Assembly: GCA_023078685.1 (NCBI GenBank)
Contig: JALGAS010000006.1
Location: 1,674,001 to 1,738,000, forward strand
Direction: 5' to 3'
From: Neopestalotiopsis rosae
Taxonomy: Eukaryota > Ascomycota > Sordariomycetes > Amphisphaeriales > Sporocadaceae
Length of the DNA: 64,000 nt
How positions within the stretch are numbered: position 1 is the first letter of the stretch; each line of letters starts with the position of its first letter. Below the pieces are notes generated by a model. It saw nothing but the letters and a program-made list of their open reading frames with translations. It did not search any database and was not told the DNA's origin. Made by a program: the position numbers and the translations under genes. Below are positions 1 through 13,500 of the stretch, piece by piece.

Positions 1-117
1 GCCAGAACCAGCCCGTCCATACGGCGCGTGCGGTACGCGGAGCTTTGGAGGGATCTGCAGAGCTGGCGGCGTTCCGGTCCAGACCAGCGCGGGATCTCAG
101 TTTGGTGGTACACTCAC

Positions 118-291
118 CTGTATGATAAACAGCGTGATGGGATTGGAGGAGCTGTAGGTATTGGGCATAACATGTTCAAGAATACCGCCTTGTGGTGTGG
201 CTGCGTTGCTGCTCGTGGCTGATGCCGCGGACGAAGCAGCTGTTATGGTCGTGGTGAGAATAGAGCTCACTGTGACCATAGCCGTGGCCAT
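118..291 (-). CDS. kha1: Kha1-like K+/H+ antiporter, first exon only (cut by window edge)
   Basis: This is the N-terminal 58 codons of a minus-strand gene that continues past the left edge. The exon starts at an ATG (289-291) and ends at a clean donor: CAG at 120-118, then GTGAGT from 117 downward. The remaining 117 bases look like the start of an intron. After a Ser/Thr/Ala-rich stretch, the peptide has the pattern GGIL..V.P..Y.SS.P.TLF..Q. I recall this pattern from the start of yeast Kha1, a cation:proton antiporter-2 family protein that exchanges K+ for H+ in endomembranes, just before its first transmembrane helix. No transport domain is visible here, so the call rests on this short match and on the well-placed donor. 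Another CPA2 antiporter of the same subfamily is the main alternative. Confidence 0.6.
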
Positions 292-1776
292 TGGTGCTGT
301 GTGTGTTTAGAAACCCGCAGTACAGAGATGGAGAACGGCTCGGGCCAGTTTTCAATAGCTTCCTTTTGGACGCAGAACAAATGCGTTTTCGTTTTCAGCT
401 GCACAAGCTGGATACCGCAGGGGTAGCTGTTGAAGCAGAAGTCTGTCACGGCTGGTGATGTTTCTTATCTTATGGAAGAGTGGACAGAGCACCTGTTTGT
501 CTGGCCCTCCAGTGAAGGCGGTGCAGATTCTGGTGTCGGGAGCAACGAGCAATTAGCTGAACCCAGTCGAAAAGCATGACCCAGCCGGCGTCTTGGCGGA
601 GGGCGCCTCGTCAATGACTACCAACGTGTCTACCGTGTAAGGGAAACCTGACACCAGAGAGAGTTGAGCATCGAACGAGCTTGGACAAGCTACAGTGGGT
701 CACGTCACAAGCAAGAAACGTTGTACTTGCGATTGGGCGACAGTCAGCTATCCTATCTGGCCAAGCTGGGAATCAGAAGCTCTAATCTCTATTCGTTGCG
801 AGCCAAATCACGACATACGCCGCTGGACCTCCTAAGTTCTTGGTAGTGGGGAGAGGTCAAGGTAGGCGATGGCGCCAGCGACTACCCAGGCGACTGCCGT
901 AGATTGCGGGGGGTTTCAAAGGAGGTGTCGGCGGCGGTCTCGAACACCAGGAACGCTTTGAATTATAGTCTCGAGTTGAAATCACTTGAACAACTTTTAG
1001 TCTCTGCGTTCATGTCCCGGATAGGAAGTGGTGCAATGTGAGGTTTGTTTCGTCCTGCTGAGCCAGGTCAAGCCTCAATTCTGGCTCTGTTGATGGCGGT
1101 TCCGGCGGCTTGGGTGTCGGGTCAGGGGACAGTAAAAGCTGGCCACGATTTATGCGACCGCCACGATAGTAACGAGACGGGATAAAGCTATGGGATCCAT
1201 TCCTATAGCTCGTCTCCTAGAGAGATATGAGGGTCAGAGGCAACTCAGACGAACCCCATTTCTCAGATACTGGATACCTGGCCTATCCATAGATTCCTGG
1301 CCATTGATTAGCGAGGGTTGCGCCAAGTGCGCCATACCTAGCAAGCAACACATTCCAGACATCACGAGGAGCAACATGTCAAGACTCTTGTTGTCACGCC
1401 TCCACAGACCAAGAGTCTTGGAGAGAAAGCATGATTGAAGCAGTAAATTCCAAACTCTTGTATTCGCTGATTGGTTGTCAGTAGTTTGTGCAAGTGCCAT
1501 CCATTTTGAGCCTCAACATTCATTACTATGGGGCCTCCGCACACCGACGATCTCCCCCAGATTACTGATGCGGAGCTAGGGACCTTGGGGGGACCTTAGT
1601 AGGAGAGAGCACTGCTGTGTTAGGCAGACCATCTAACCTTAGTTGCTGGTGGAGTTGGGCGGGCACCGCACACCGCACATAGCCGGCCAGCCGCACACCA
1701 AAAACTTGAGTCTGTGCTGAACTTCACCAATCCAAAGTGTCGGAGCTGGATAGTCTTTGTCACACGTCACAATTTC

Positions 1777-1793
1777 TTTTTTTTTTTTTTTTT
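1777..1793. repeat. Poly-T tract (T17)
   Basis: Seventeen consecutive T residues, followed by a CT-rich segment. Such tracts often exclude nucleosomes in fungal promoters, but no gene start is recognisable downstream. Confidence 0.9.
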
Positions 1794-4585
1794 CACTTTT
1801 CATGATCTATCTCAACCTCTTGACTTTCTCGTGTCACGCAGCCCTTCTTCGACAAATTCCATACACGCACACAAGAACCCTAAAAATGTGCAGCCTCACG
1901 TGGACCCAGGGCTGAGGCCTTGAGCCGAGCGCATTATCCGTTTCTGGTAATTGCGCTCTAGGCTCTTCCGCACAGGAGATGTGAGACAGTGTCTCACTCA
2001 TGGGAAATGGGCTTGTTTTGCAAGCCACGCGGCCTCGGACCAAGACAGACAGCTTCAAGGCTGTCTTTGGCGGTGAACCTATCGGCACTCATCCTTGATC
2101 TTAGACCTACATTGGACCGACTGTACTGCTGCACTGATTTGACTTTTGCCACCATTTTCTACTGAATCCCATCACAGGAGGAAGGATTGATCCGCCCGAG
2201 GCTCAGCCAAGTGCACTTTTTGTCGTTGCCTGGGGGCAGTATCGAGTACATGAGCAGAAACTGCTTACTATTCTTTTTATGCACTTGTGATCAAGTATAA
2301 TGAGAACGTACAAGGGCAAGGCAAACAAGTCAGGTAAGAAGAAGAAAAATTCAAGTCAGACTTTGTGCAGGTTGACACCGAAATCATCATCATTTGCCCG
2401 AGCAACTACAACAACAAAGAAGTACGCCAGAATCCGCGGCAAGTACTTACATTTACCGTGGCGATACCAGGAGGGCTGACTTCCAGTCAGGAGCATCAGG
2501 AGCATCCTTTGTTAGCCTTGGCCGCCTACTGTGATAATTGACTGGGCTGAAGAAAATCAATGTACTCGAACGTAGCGCAATTTTTCGTTGTATCGCTGCA
2601 GAGCCTCACGCTTTCCACGCTCGCTATTTGAAACATATCCTCATCCTCAGTTTCTTCTAATTCTCCCCCAAGAGAACCACAAAAAGCAGAATCACTCAGT
2701 CAGACTAGGACTCCATTCTTCAGCCCTACGGCTTACGGGGAACTTTCTAGTTCCTTACCAGCTTGTTGGGTCCTGTCCGGCAGCTGCGTGCTTACATCCA
2801 TTGCCTATTGTAGATAGACTTCTTACATAACACGCGTACAATCAAGTCCCACGTTTGCCCACGATCTCGGGAACGGGCGCTTTCGCGTCAGAAGTCAAGC
2901 GAGAGCCGCCTGTCAGAGCAATCCGACCACAGCTAATTATCTTTGCCTTCGATATCAGGACCCATCTTCTCCATCTTCATTTTGGTGGACGGGAAAGGGT
3001 AAAAAAAAAATTTATCGTACATACGTTTAGGGCAAAACAAGGTCTTCTCTCTCTCTCTTCTTTCCTCTGTAGTCTCCACGGACTTTGAACAAACGGCTTT
3101 TGGACTTAAGTACTGTCTCCGAGTCCGAGAGCCGCTTCAGTCCGCTGTGCCGCAAGTTCCATTGCGCCCTTTGAAGATGTCTTTCATTCCGAAGTCCGGC
3201 GATCCCAGAATGACAGGCTCGCACTCAACTTCTGCTTTTTTCCTCACCTCCTTACTCCGATCCCTTTTCGTCGGTCAAATCTGCCAAACCGAAAACAAAA
3301 AAAAAAGTCTCCAAGATTCTGGATCTCCGAACCTGAAAGTGCTAAAGTGAACTAACGCGGTAACCTTGAACGGACCAACAACGACTCGGAGCCGGACCAA
3401 CGGGCCTTGCATGCTAAACTCCTTGCCTCCGGAATTACGAGCTTGACTGTTGCTCCGAGGCACCGGATCCAAGGGATTGGGAGATGGAGCCAACACCGGG
3501 GGATCGGCGCGTAGGATCCCAAACTCCAGCCAATCGCAATAAAACCAGAACCGAACATTCTCATGTGCTTTGACAAAGGTTGAGGTAATCACTTGCTCCG
3601 CGACAGGCTCTGTCGTAGTACCAAAATCACGCCAGCTCACCGAGGAAAGAGCCTCATCCCTCGCATGTACGTTTCGTATGTGCGGAGAGCGAGAATACAA
3701 GTACATTCCGGCCCGAGAAATGATTGTTATTGCCACACAAGGGGGACTTTAGGCAACACTAATAGGAGCATTATCCCGTAAACTAGGACCATTTCTGGGT
3801 TTCCCTCGAAAGAGGAACACCTGCCTTTTCGAATGGATTGTATGTATAAAGTTGTTAGCACGAGACGCAACAACCGTCATGTTGTTATAATGATATGATA
3901 GGTTTTACATCATAAAGTAACCTAGGCGTGTACATGACAAGTCAAAGCCATAACATGATTCCGAGAAAAAGGGGTGTCAAAGCACAAACACGTTATTGCC
4001 AATTGCCGCCCTTGCAAAACGAACCGCCCGCCCGCCCTTGCGCCGCGTTTGTGCTTAAGGAGCAAAAAGTCTAGTTGTTATCTTCTTCCCAAATGGGGAT
4101 GTTGCAAAGAGAACGACATGAATGAACATTTCGAACGAAACTAAAGAGCCACAAGAAGCCATGATCATCTCCGCCCCCTCATCGTCGGTAGTTGTGATTT
4201 GGGTGCGCCATACGCGCAGTATCGCTACATGTATGTATGCAAGGTCCCTTTCTCATGGATTTAGTTGAATGGTTTTGCTTCTCGCATTTGCCTTCCCTCT
4301 AACCCAACATAACCAACGAGCCAGGTCGTCAAGTGCTTCCTACCAGGAACTATCCTGTCATAACGGCGGTGAATAATTTTTTGGTTACAAATCAAAAGTA
4401 CATCATTTCTCATGTTGAAAAAAGTCACACTTGATCGCAAATCACAATCATATCATTTGTATGTTTTACCTCGAGCGGACGAATCAAAAATGCGGCCGTG
4501 GTAGTATATACCTGGGCGGTTCATAACAAGCAGGGGTAAGGCAAAAGAGAGTGTTCATCGGCAGCTGGTATCCCGGCTCGGCCGT

Positions 4586-4786
4586 TGTGTGTGTGTGTGC
4601 GTTGTTGCCAAGCAAGAACCTTGGGCCATATTGTTGGCGGCCGTTTTATCCTTCCTCTCTCTCTCTCTCTCTCTCTCAAAGCGTCTCTCCCCCTCTCTCT
4701 CTTCATCGGAGTATCTTTTCACGGAAACTTCGCAAATGACTCTGCCACGGCAATTATGGGGACACTGGCAGCAAGCAAGCAAGCAA
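4586..4786. repeat. Microsatellite cluster: (TG)7, (CT)11, (GCAA)4
   Basis: Three simple repeats lie within 200 bp: TG dinucleotides at 4586-4599, CT dinucleotides at 4655-4677, and GCAA tetranucleotides at 4771-4786. C-rich and CG-alternating sequence follows. Several short open frames across this patch exist only because the repeats lack stop codons. Confidence 0.9.
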
Positions 4787-5000
4787 GAAAGACCCCCCCG
4801 CGCGCGCTTGCGGCCGCTGAAGCTAGTGTGAATATCGGAAAAGTTGACGAGCTCTCCCAGGGAGGTTTCGTCTAGGCATTGGTGGAGACATCGGGGGGGG
4901 GAGGCACAGGAGACAGCCTAGAATAATGGATCAACACACAAACAAGGGGGGATATTTGAGCGAAGGGGGGGAAAATATAGAGTCAAGAGGAAATGAGCAA

Positions 5001-8000
5001 ATTTCAGTAGGGGCTTTTTTCCTTCCATTCAACTTTCATGTTTCTTTCTTCGCTGTGGAGATTTACGGTTTTTTTTGTTGTATTTTGCCCAGCAATGAAT
5101 TTCGTGTGTGGCACGGTTGATATAAAGTGGTTCTGTTTAGAGCAAATACTAATGACTATTCCAACGGGGGCCCGTATCCGGGCTGGACGGCTTGCGGATG
5201 CCGCAATAATAGTGGAGATGTCGGGAACGTTGGCCGTTATTTCGATATAAAGACGTTATAGTTATATGTTATGGAGTCAGTTGGTAGTATCGCTCACAAT
5301 TGTGTCATACAGCTCGGCCAAAATTCGCCGGGGGTCATTATCAAAACGGTCCGTAGTGGGGATATGATAAAGGGAAATCAACATTTCACGAAGACTGCGT
5401 TAGTTTCAGTCCAGCCAGAATTGCCGACCGAAGCCAACTAGGCGCCGTATAATTGAGCAAACTAGTGAGCCAACAAGACCAGAACCATGTCGTTATCATT
5501 AACATTGTCCATTTATGATTTGATGATACAAAGGAAACATAGCATACTACATTAAAGGGATACGTAGCGCGCGTGTTCTTGAAATTGAGTCTCTATTTGA
5601 AGAGTCCGAGCAATGGGTTTCAATATTGCAAGTACAGTAGTAGTACTGTGTAGGTGACATGGCAGTGGAAAGACAGGGTATACAAAGTTGGTAGCGCATC
5701 TCATTGGCTGGATTTCGATTCGAGGAGTCATTCGCTGGGTCAACTCCACCCCATACCACTTTTGGCCATAAGTACACTGCAGTAGGCTATTAGAGAGCCA
5801 GGCCCCTGGGAGGAGAGTGCCGAAAGTGCCTCGCAGCACCAGGCCAGGCTGCCTTGTAGAGCGCAACACCCAGTCTCTGGTCCGTGATCCATCCGCGCCC
5901 AGGGCCCCAGGCAAGACGACTAGGTACCGTGGATGTATGGCGTGCAGCTCAACACTACACTAACAGGAGCCTTGCTTGCTCTGGGTAGACGGCATGGGTA
6001 CATACCATAGCCCATGGTTTTGCCCGCCCGCCAGTTCGTTCGTCCGCGGGCACCACAGAGCCCTTGACGGCTACCCACCTAAACTACCTGCGTATGGGAG
6101 TTCCGAACCGCGCCCCTGTTCCTCTTGCTCCCTCTCTGAGGCTCAAGTATGTGTGTAGGGTAGGCAGGGTTCCATCTATGGGGAGTTTATAGATTGTGTC
6201 GAAAAGTACCGTTTTGGCGTCCAAGCAGAGGCAAGATAGCCAAGGGAGGATTTGTTGTTCGCTTCATGAATCACCTGCCAAGGCAAAAAACAACAGGATG
6301 CTCTATCATTGCTCTTCAGGAGACACAAGAATATCTTGCTTGACAACGGCTTCAGGCAGGCAGATACCACAAGAAGCTACTTGGCGCTAAGAAGGCTATT
6401 TTCAAACGGCCACTGCTGTGCTTATAAGGCGTCGGGACGGGACACTGACTTTGTCCCATGCGCGTGGATGGCGAAGAGACATGTCATACTCGTCTTCTGG
6501 CCATGTCCCTGAAACATGTTAGACAGTGGTAAAGAGACCAAGGCCCATATCGAAAATCAGAGTCACTTGACGCATGTGCCACGATACTGGGGACACAAGT
6601 GGGTAGGTAGGTAGGTGGTATGGGTATTTGGGGATTTGGGAAAACCGGCAACCACTTCCACCTGCATAACTCCATGGCTCCCCAGCAGGGCTCTTTATTT
6701 TAAGGGAGAACAAGGTTCTGACCTGGGCTTCATCGTGTCAGCGCCACGCATGAAGAAACCCTCTCTCCCCGGCTGGCCCTGGATAACAGTACTGGCTGCC
6801 CTGGAACGCCCTGAGAGAATGGGGGAAAGAGGGGAACCGCTGGTCTGGTGTTGAACAGGGGGGTTGTCCCCTAGGTAGGTGGGTGGACTCCCATGTACGT
6901 GCAAAGGGTCCTTTCGAACCCGCCCATCTTTCCCTCTGAAAGAGCACCGTCTGTTCATTTGCCAAGGAAAGCAGACCTCATGGCATCTGCGACTGGTGAT
7001 GATGGGGGATCTCTGGCTGGGGTGTGTTCACACCCTCTTGGCTTCACCGTCCTTGGGAGGCTACGGTACCCGAGAAATCCGGACGGGGAACCGTTGATTG
7101 GCTTGTAAATACGACAGGGTTAGGCGAAGGATGGCCGTCTGATTGGTGTCTTCGCAAAGCTGGCTGGACGATTATCCAACCATACAATCAAATTCGCTTG
7201 TCCTATGCCTAGCTGGTACATACGGACTTTAGCATACGCTGTACAGCCCTACCCACCTTGTTTCTGGAAACATTTTTGTGGTATTTTCCGCCCTGAAATC
7301 TAAAGGAACTGACGAGCGACTATTTTTGCGGGCAAGACGAGAAGAGAAATTACCAAAGAGTAAGAATTGAATCATGCCAACGAGCATGATCAAATGCCAC
7401 GAATAGGAGAAGTTGTTGTCAAAACCCCGGATTGACTAGAGGATTAGTAGTTCTGAGTTTGTGATTACCTATCATGTTGACTGCTGACTTATCTCCGGTA
7501 CCGACTAGAGGGACCGTAAGACGGGTAGGGCTCAAACTGCATGACGTAAAATAGAAGCCAAGTAGCTACCCAGGTACACTGTACGTACCTAGCTACTAAT
7601 CCAGCTGGCAACCCACCCATGTTAGCATTCAACGGTACACTATTATCGTGTGCAATAGAGCAGACATCCAGAGACGAAACAAATAATTAAGAATTCTAAC
7701 GTCTTCCTTGGATGCGACATGATCAAATTAGCAAACTTACCGGCGTCTAAATCTAACCTGTGTTTCTATATCTGTGTCTTCACATGCAACACGTCGGGAC
7801 CGAGACCGGTGCCGTATAGTTGAGAGTAGCATTGGTTGCCAGCTATCTCTACTACAGTACGTGGCTAAAAGCGGAAGGGGGGATATGGCTTGCCATTCCT
7901 TCATCCCCCGCAGCACACACACCACCTCAGTTTCTGGAATTGGAAGGGGACACATAGACTGCATATCTTTAGCAATAGACATTTGGACTTGGTTGTTGAT

Positions 8001-8634
8001 TGATTTGGTCCTGCAGCTGAAGATCATGGACAATTCTATGTTGGGCTCTTGATGATACTATACCTATCGTAGCTTCTCGTGCATGAGAATTGTGTTACCT
8101 TACCCGAGCGAGGGGAGGGGAGGCTTCCGGGTCCGATCCCGACTCTCTTTCAGCCATCGGCCCATGAGGCGCTCCTCTTTTGAAGCCAAGTGCAACAATG
8201 CAAAAAGCAGATCTGAGCGCTGCCCCCGCCCGCTGGCACGAATCGAGAAGCCCTATCTTTCAAAGGCGCTCTCTTACTCGGCATTATCAACGTGCGACTC
8301 AAAGAATCCGTGGCGCCTTCTATGCAGCTCAGCTGAAAGATCATATGTGCAATTTAGTTAGTGAACGAGGCCGATAGAGCGTGCATGAGTGTGGCTTTCT
8401 TGGAAGGGGTGCCCAAAGTCTGCCTTTCCTTCACCTAATTTCCTGTGCTCTCATTTTCGATGGTCAATGATCTGTCCGGAGCATGAGATGAATCGAGTAA
8501 TTGTTGGCGATGGTGATATGATGTTGTTGTTGTTCATCTTGTTTGCCGAAGGGCGCAGGACAGGATGCTATCTACATTTAAAGAAAGGACCTTGCAGTAG
8601 AGAAAGGCGGCAAGCGGGGGGAAAACCGACTGCC

Positions 8635-8668
<34 letters not shown>

Positions 8669-10500
8669 CTGCTTGCTGCAGTATACTCAGCCTGGTTTCG
8701 GGTACAGGAAGGGGTCTCAAGGAAAGCCTGCCTCAAGCATCCCTCCCACGAGGACGTTCTGTTGCATCGCGGGATCTGTTCTGTCACACAAACAAGACCA
8801 TAAGCGTGGTACTTTCCCAGGGTATTTTGGCCTGTGCACCCAGTCAACCCAATACTGCCATCCTGACCCCCTCACATTTCCCCCTCTGGACACAATGTGC
8901 TGGCTACCAGACCGGAGCCGTGGGCATAACGCCACTATTATCAAAAGCAGCGGTTGGCAACTTTCGATTTCTAGCGACTTGACATCCAGGGACCTTGAAA
9001 CTGACGCCAGCAGAGATGCTAAGTGGATTGAGGAGAGTGTAGCATCCATCAAGGATCATAATCCTCTTGAATTCTGCCCCACCTCCGGAGGTATACTTGG
9101 AGCGCAAGCCAAGATTCGGCCGGAAGAGCACGACCGTGACCATGGAGAAGGAGCAGACGGGAATCGTAGCAAAAATTCAGCTCCAAGAAAGCAAGTCCTT
9201 TCTTGGTAGCAATCAAGTAATGATGGTGGTGGTGGCACGTATCCCATTGATGAACGTGGAAACACCTATGACCCAGGGCGTTGATGGGACCTTTCTTTGC
9301 TTGCCTCTGGGAAAGTGCACGAGGTTCAAAAAAGTGCGCGCGTCCATTCCATCCGGTGGCTGCCATTGCTTCCTTGACTCCGATCGCTATCGGCGCGGTG
9401 CGATGTCAAAGGGGGCTCGCGCGCATTGACAAGCACCGCCCGTCCCGAAGGGGGGGCCAAAAGTCCCCGCGTCTACCTAAGGCAAGGTTTAGGCTGTGGC
9501 CAGCCAGTAGGTATTCGGCGGGTGTTCACATGAGGCTCTGGTGACGATATGGCAATACTTGAGGAAGGGATAAGGGTTTCAGGAAGGGCGGATGGTACTT
9601 TGAGACGGCAGACATTGGTGTTAGGAAGTTGGGTAGAATAGAGGCAAGCAGGCTATGTCGAGGAAACGCGCTGTTTTTCGATAATGTGCGAGGCCATAAT
9701 TGAAGTCTCCGCTGTGTCTGAATGTGTGCATGTACCACACATGCGTATGGGCGCGGTAGGTCGGCAGCTGAGAGCTCAAGGCAAGCATGTAGGTTAGATA
9801 GGTAGTGTAGGTAGGTAGGCAAGCACGTAATTCACTTAGATCAGGTATGTCACTGTGATATTGCCAAGGATTGATCTCTAGTAGGTGCACATATGTGGGC
9901 GTAATGTATTGAGGTTTGTGATGTTATGGTGTACAGAGCGTACAGTACTCTGTATACGTGTGTGAATCAGTCGGCGAAGAACGACGGCGCTAGCTGTGGG
10001 GAGTCTTGGATAGTCTTGAAGCGTCGACCGCCTTTCTCTCAGTGTAAACGTTGCATACAGAGGGTAAGATCCCTGCAATGAGCGGTATGCTCCAAGAGCG
10101 TCCAAGGTCGTGCATGCTGCTGTGCAGCTTCGCCTCAGTGGCCGGGCTTGGGCTGCTTGGGCTAAGGCTCTGGGGCAGGAGGTGGGGAGAGATTATGGGG
10201 ATAGGCTGTAGGACAGGTAAAGAGAGAGACATAGAGCGCGAGAGAGAGAGACCCAAGACCCTTGGTTGGCCGACACGTGGGAGACACAGGAAGCAAAGCA
10301 CCAGCAAGCAGCAACAGCGGTGCCGACAGGGAAAGAAAGTGCAGCAAAGAGGCGGGCGGCAGCGCCAGATCTTGCCAAGACCGGGTTCACGATGCGCGAA
10401 GCTGATCATGTCTCATCCTTCCGAACTTCCACACCTTTTTGGCATCTTTGTATTTTGTTTACTTTCTAGTCCATGTTATTTCGTCCCACTTCTCGTGTAA
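5001..10500. other. Non-coding stretch, desert part 2
   Basis: No supportable gene. There are recurring TAGG/CCTA tetramers (for example 6605-6620 and 9790-9822) and a (TTGC)7 run. The longest open frames (8389-8982 and 8649-9209, plus strand) overlap each other, run through the tetranucleotide repeat and have no domain. Confidence 0.6.
8641..8668. repeat. (TTGC)7 microsatellite
   Basis: Seven perfect TTGC units, flanked by imperfect copies on both sides. Translated, it gives an alternating Leu-Ala-Cys artefact peptide. Confidence 0.92.
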
Positions 10501-13500
10501 CTGGGCAAATTGCGCACACATAAACTCCGCAAGGCATTCTACTCACATGCATACCTTGCGTATAAACTAACTGGACTGTTTACGTGTAGGTGCACACCCA
10601 TGATGAGGCCCTTTCGGATCGCCGTCCGAATACACTGCTCTGGGTAAATAGTAATACCTATACCCTATACCTAGCCTCCACACAATGACGAATGAGGAGG
10701 CTTTTACATCAGACTATCGTGTATCGTGGGCAGAAAGGAGCTCGGGCCCAAACATATGATCGACCCATGGAACAGTCTTCCATACCTAGCCACTACTCTC
10801 TTTTGCCCTTATTCAGCAGTTCTGCCTGAAAATCGCTTGCCTGGCCCGTCTTCTAGGTATACCTGGTCCACTAATAAAGCCCGTCTACTACTTGGGCAGG
10901 GCCAATATTGCGTATCCATATTTTTCTACTGCTTGCCCTGCTTGCTTGCCCGCTCGGCTACTTAGTCACCAGCAGCGCATGGCAAGAGATTGCGAAGGCG
11001 CCCTTGATATCGCCAATTCCAAATCAAATCCACAACATCATGTCCCTGGTTTGTCACAAAGGACCCGGTAAAGAAGACTGTAGAATCATAGCTTAGCTTG
11101 CATTTCCAATTCTAATGCAAATTGGAGCCGGTGCGATATTCTAGAGTAGCAAAGAAACCTTGTCAAATGCTTCTTGATTACCTATCACACAGGCTTTGGC
11201 TCGGCTTGGCTGGCTGGCTGGCATGTTACACGCCTCAGCTGGGTTCCAGTTCGTCCCGCTCCGCGTCAGACGAACACGTTCTGCAGCAGCATGCCGCCCG
11301 GGCGACAGCTCCGAGAATTCGAGTAGGGTTCTTAGTCACGAGCATAATTGATTGCACAGCTTTTCTAGCGGGCATCGGCGGGCTGGCTGAGAAAAGGTCG
11401 AGGCTGGCTGGCTGGCTGCTTGGACAGGCGGAAGCGGGAAAGGCGAGCGACAACAACCGCTGCGCGCCCGTCCATCATCAATCAGTGATCCCCGGCGGCC
11501 ACCTGGCGGAGACGTACTTTGTAGTCTCACAGGTACGGACGGGGTTTGATCTGTCTCTCTCATGTGCAGTGTACAGCTCGCCAATGACTGGATGATACGT
11601 TTTTGAGGGGTGGGTTTTGCTGGCACCAGCAAGCCAATTTTGAGTGTCTCCATGTCTGTCAATCGGCGGGCGGGTAACACAGCCCGAGTATGTCACAGAA
11701 TGCAGACCCAAGGACCCCTAAAATGCGATGCAATGTATCCGCCCAAATGGGCATTTCAGGCAACTCCGCCAGTTCTTGAACCGCCTTCAATCGCCCACCG
11801 TACATTAAAATTTGGGCAGAGTCGGAACGAAACTTTTTTTTTTTCGCTGCTGCCACACTGGGCGATCAGTGGGGGGTGAAAACGTGCAGAAACTCTGTAC
11901 GACTTCGGTGATTCAAAAGCCCTGGCGCGCAGTATACTGCAGTAACTAGCTGTGACATACATATGATGAAAGTGCGGGACACTTGACCAAAGTTATTGAG
12001 GCGCGGTTCAGCCTCCTTGAGGCATTCCGCCCAGCATCGTCGGCGTCGCTGGGGGGAAAGTGAAAAGAAAAAGCCTCTTTTGAGAACCTTGGCCGCCGGG
12101 CGGGTATGGTACTGCTGTTACCTAGTGCTCGGCACAATCGTGATGTCTATTTTCTCCCCCTTCTCAAACGACGTTTCGTCTTTGGCCGGTGAATGATGAA
12201 TATAGTAAACCGTTGGATTAGTGTGGAGATGGGCAAACAAGCTCAGAAATAGCTCGTCCCATTGGACGCAAATGCGAGCCCATCAGCCCTATAGGCGGTA
12301 TGCGTACTCGCTAGTTAACGGCGAGACCGAAGAAGCTGCAAGAATAAGAAGGCTACCTACTATCTTATCATATCATTCCAACGAACACCCGGGGGGGGGG
12401 GCCTGGGCTAAGAGGCGCCCGTCCATAAGCGCAGATTAGTTGCCGTGCACGTAATTAGGCACATGGGAAGCGTAGTGCATCGCCATCCCTTGCCATGTAT
12501 CGTAGGCATGTATCATAGTACCGCTGAGGCCTGGTCCGTTGAGACGATGCACTAGGTATGTAGCAAACCTATGCTGATCGTCTGATGGTCCCAAATCCAA
12601 GAACCGACATGACATTGCGCGGCAAGGATGCGATGCCAGACCGCCAGACAGGCACACTTCATGCACGAGAAGCCGCAATGTCACCTGTAGGCTGTAGGCC
12701 AAGGCAATGAAAGGTGCTGTTTCTCTAGGCCTCTGAGTAACGATGGTCACAAGTTGCGACAGTCGATCTCGTTCAATGTTTTTCCCATCTTTCCCCCCAT
12801 GTATTTGGAGATGCGATTTGAAAGATGGCCCAATACCTGTGCTGTGTTACCCAAGCCTTTTCACCCGTTTGGGACAATGGTCCTGATCTTTGGTTCCCAC
12901 AAGAGAAGTTCCGACTTTTGCGATGAAGCGGGCTGACCACACCGGGCAGGCACTGCATGTTTCTCCCACCGCCAGACAAGAAGAGGAGGAGAAGGGGTCC
13001 CAAAAGTCTGAGACAAGCAATATGCTGGGGAAGGAAAAGAAGCACAGATCCCGAGAAAGAAGCAAAGCATAGCCGTCGTTGCATGATCAACCATACCTAC
13101 CCACGTAGCAGGTACAGCACAAGGTAGCACGCCGAACACATCAACCACCCGCGAACCTCTTACCCCTTCCCTCTTCAACCCACCCCTGTAAGCCACCGAC
13201 CCGGATTCCAGCCCTATGAGTACAATTAAGTGCTTACGGAGAACCGCCGTCAAGGCACGGAGCAAAGACGCATGTATTTTGCTTGCTTCCAGCAGGTACG
13301 TACGGGGGTATACGGTATCATATGTGCCGTCAATTTGTCATGCGCAGTCAAACGATCGCGAGATGCATCAAAACTACTCACCTGTCCACGCGGACATACG
13401 AATTATGACGTTGAAATGGCGGGCTCTGAAGGATTCGCAAATACGATATACTCGGCTTTAGGCAATGTGCCAAGGGTCCTGCCTCTTAGTTAGGCAGTCT

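Larger units (their letters stand above)
292..5000. other. Non-coding stretch, desert part 1
   Basis: No supportable gene. The first few hundred bases must hold the promoter of the minus-strand Kha1-like gene. Two stretches (about 1690-1880 and 2590-2850) are pyrimidine-rich and leader-like but lead into no good reading frame. A T17 run, a TG run, a CT run and a GCAA run are listed separately. Open frames here are short, overlap on both strands and lack recognisable domains. Confidence 0.6.

Noticed and set aside
3275..3736. 153-codon minus-strand frame in the desert
   Set aside because: Composition looks random, no domain is recognisable, and antisense and sense frames of similar quality overlap it.
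8389..9209. Two long overlapping plus-strand frames (197 and 186 codons)
   Set aside because: Both run through the TTGC repeat, which lacks stops, and they overlap in different frames. There is no domain or convincing amino-acid composition.
12391..12401. G11 run, considered as a quadruplex-forming site
   Set aside because: A single uninterrupted G run without further nearby G-tracts; more likely a slippage homopolymer.
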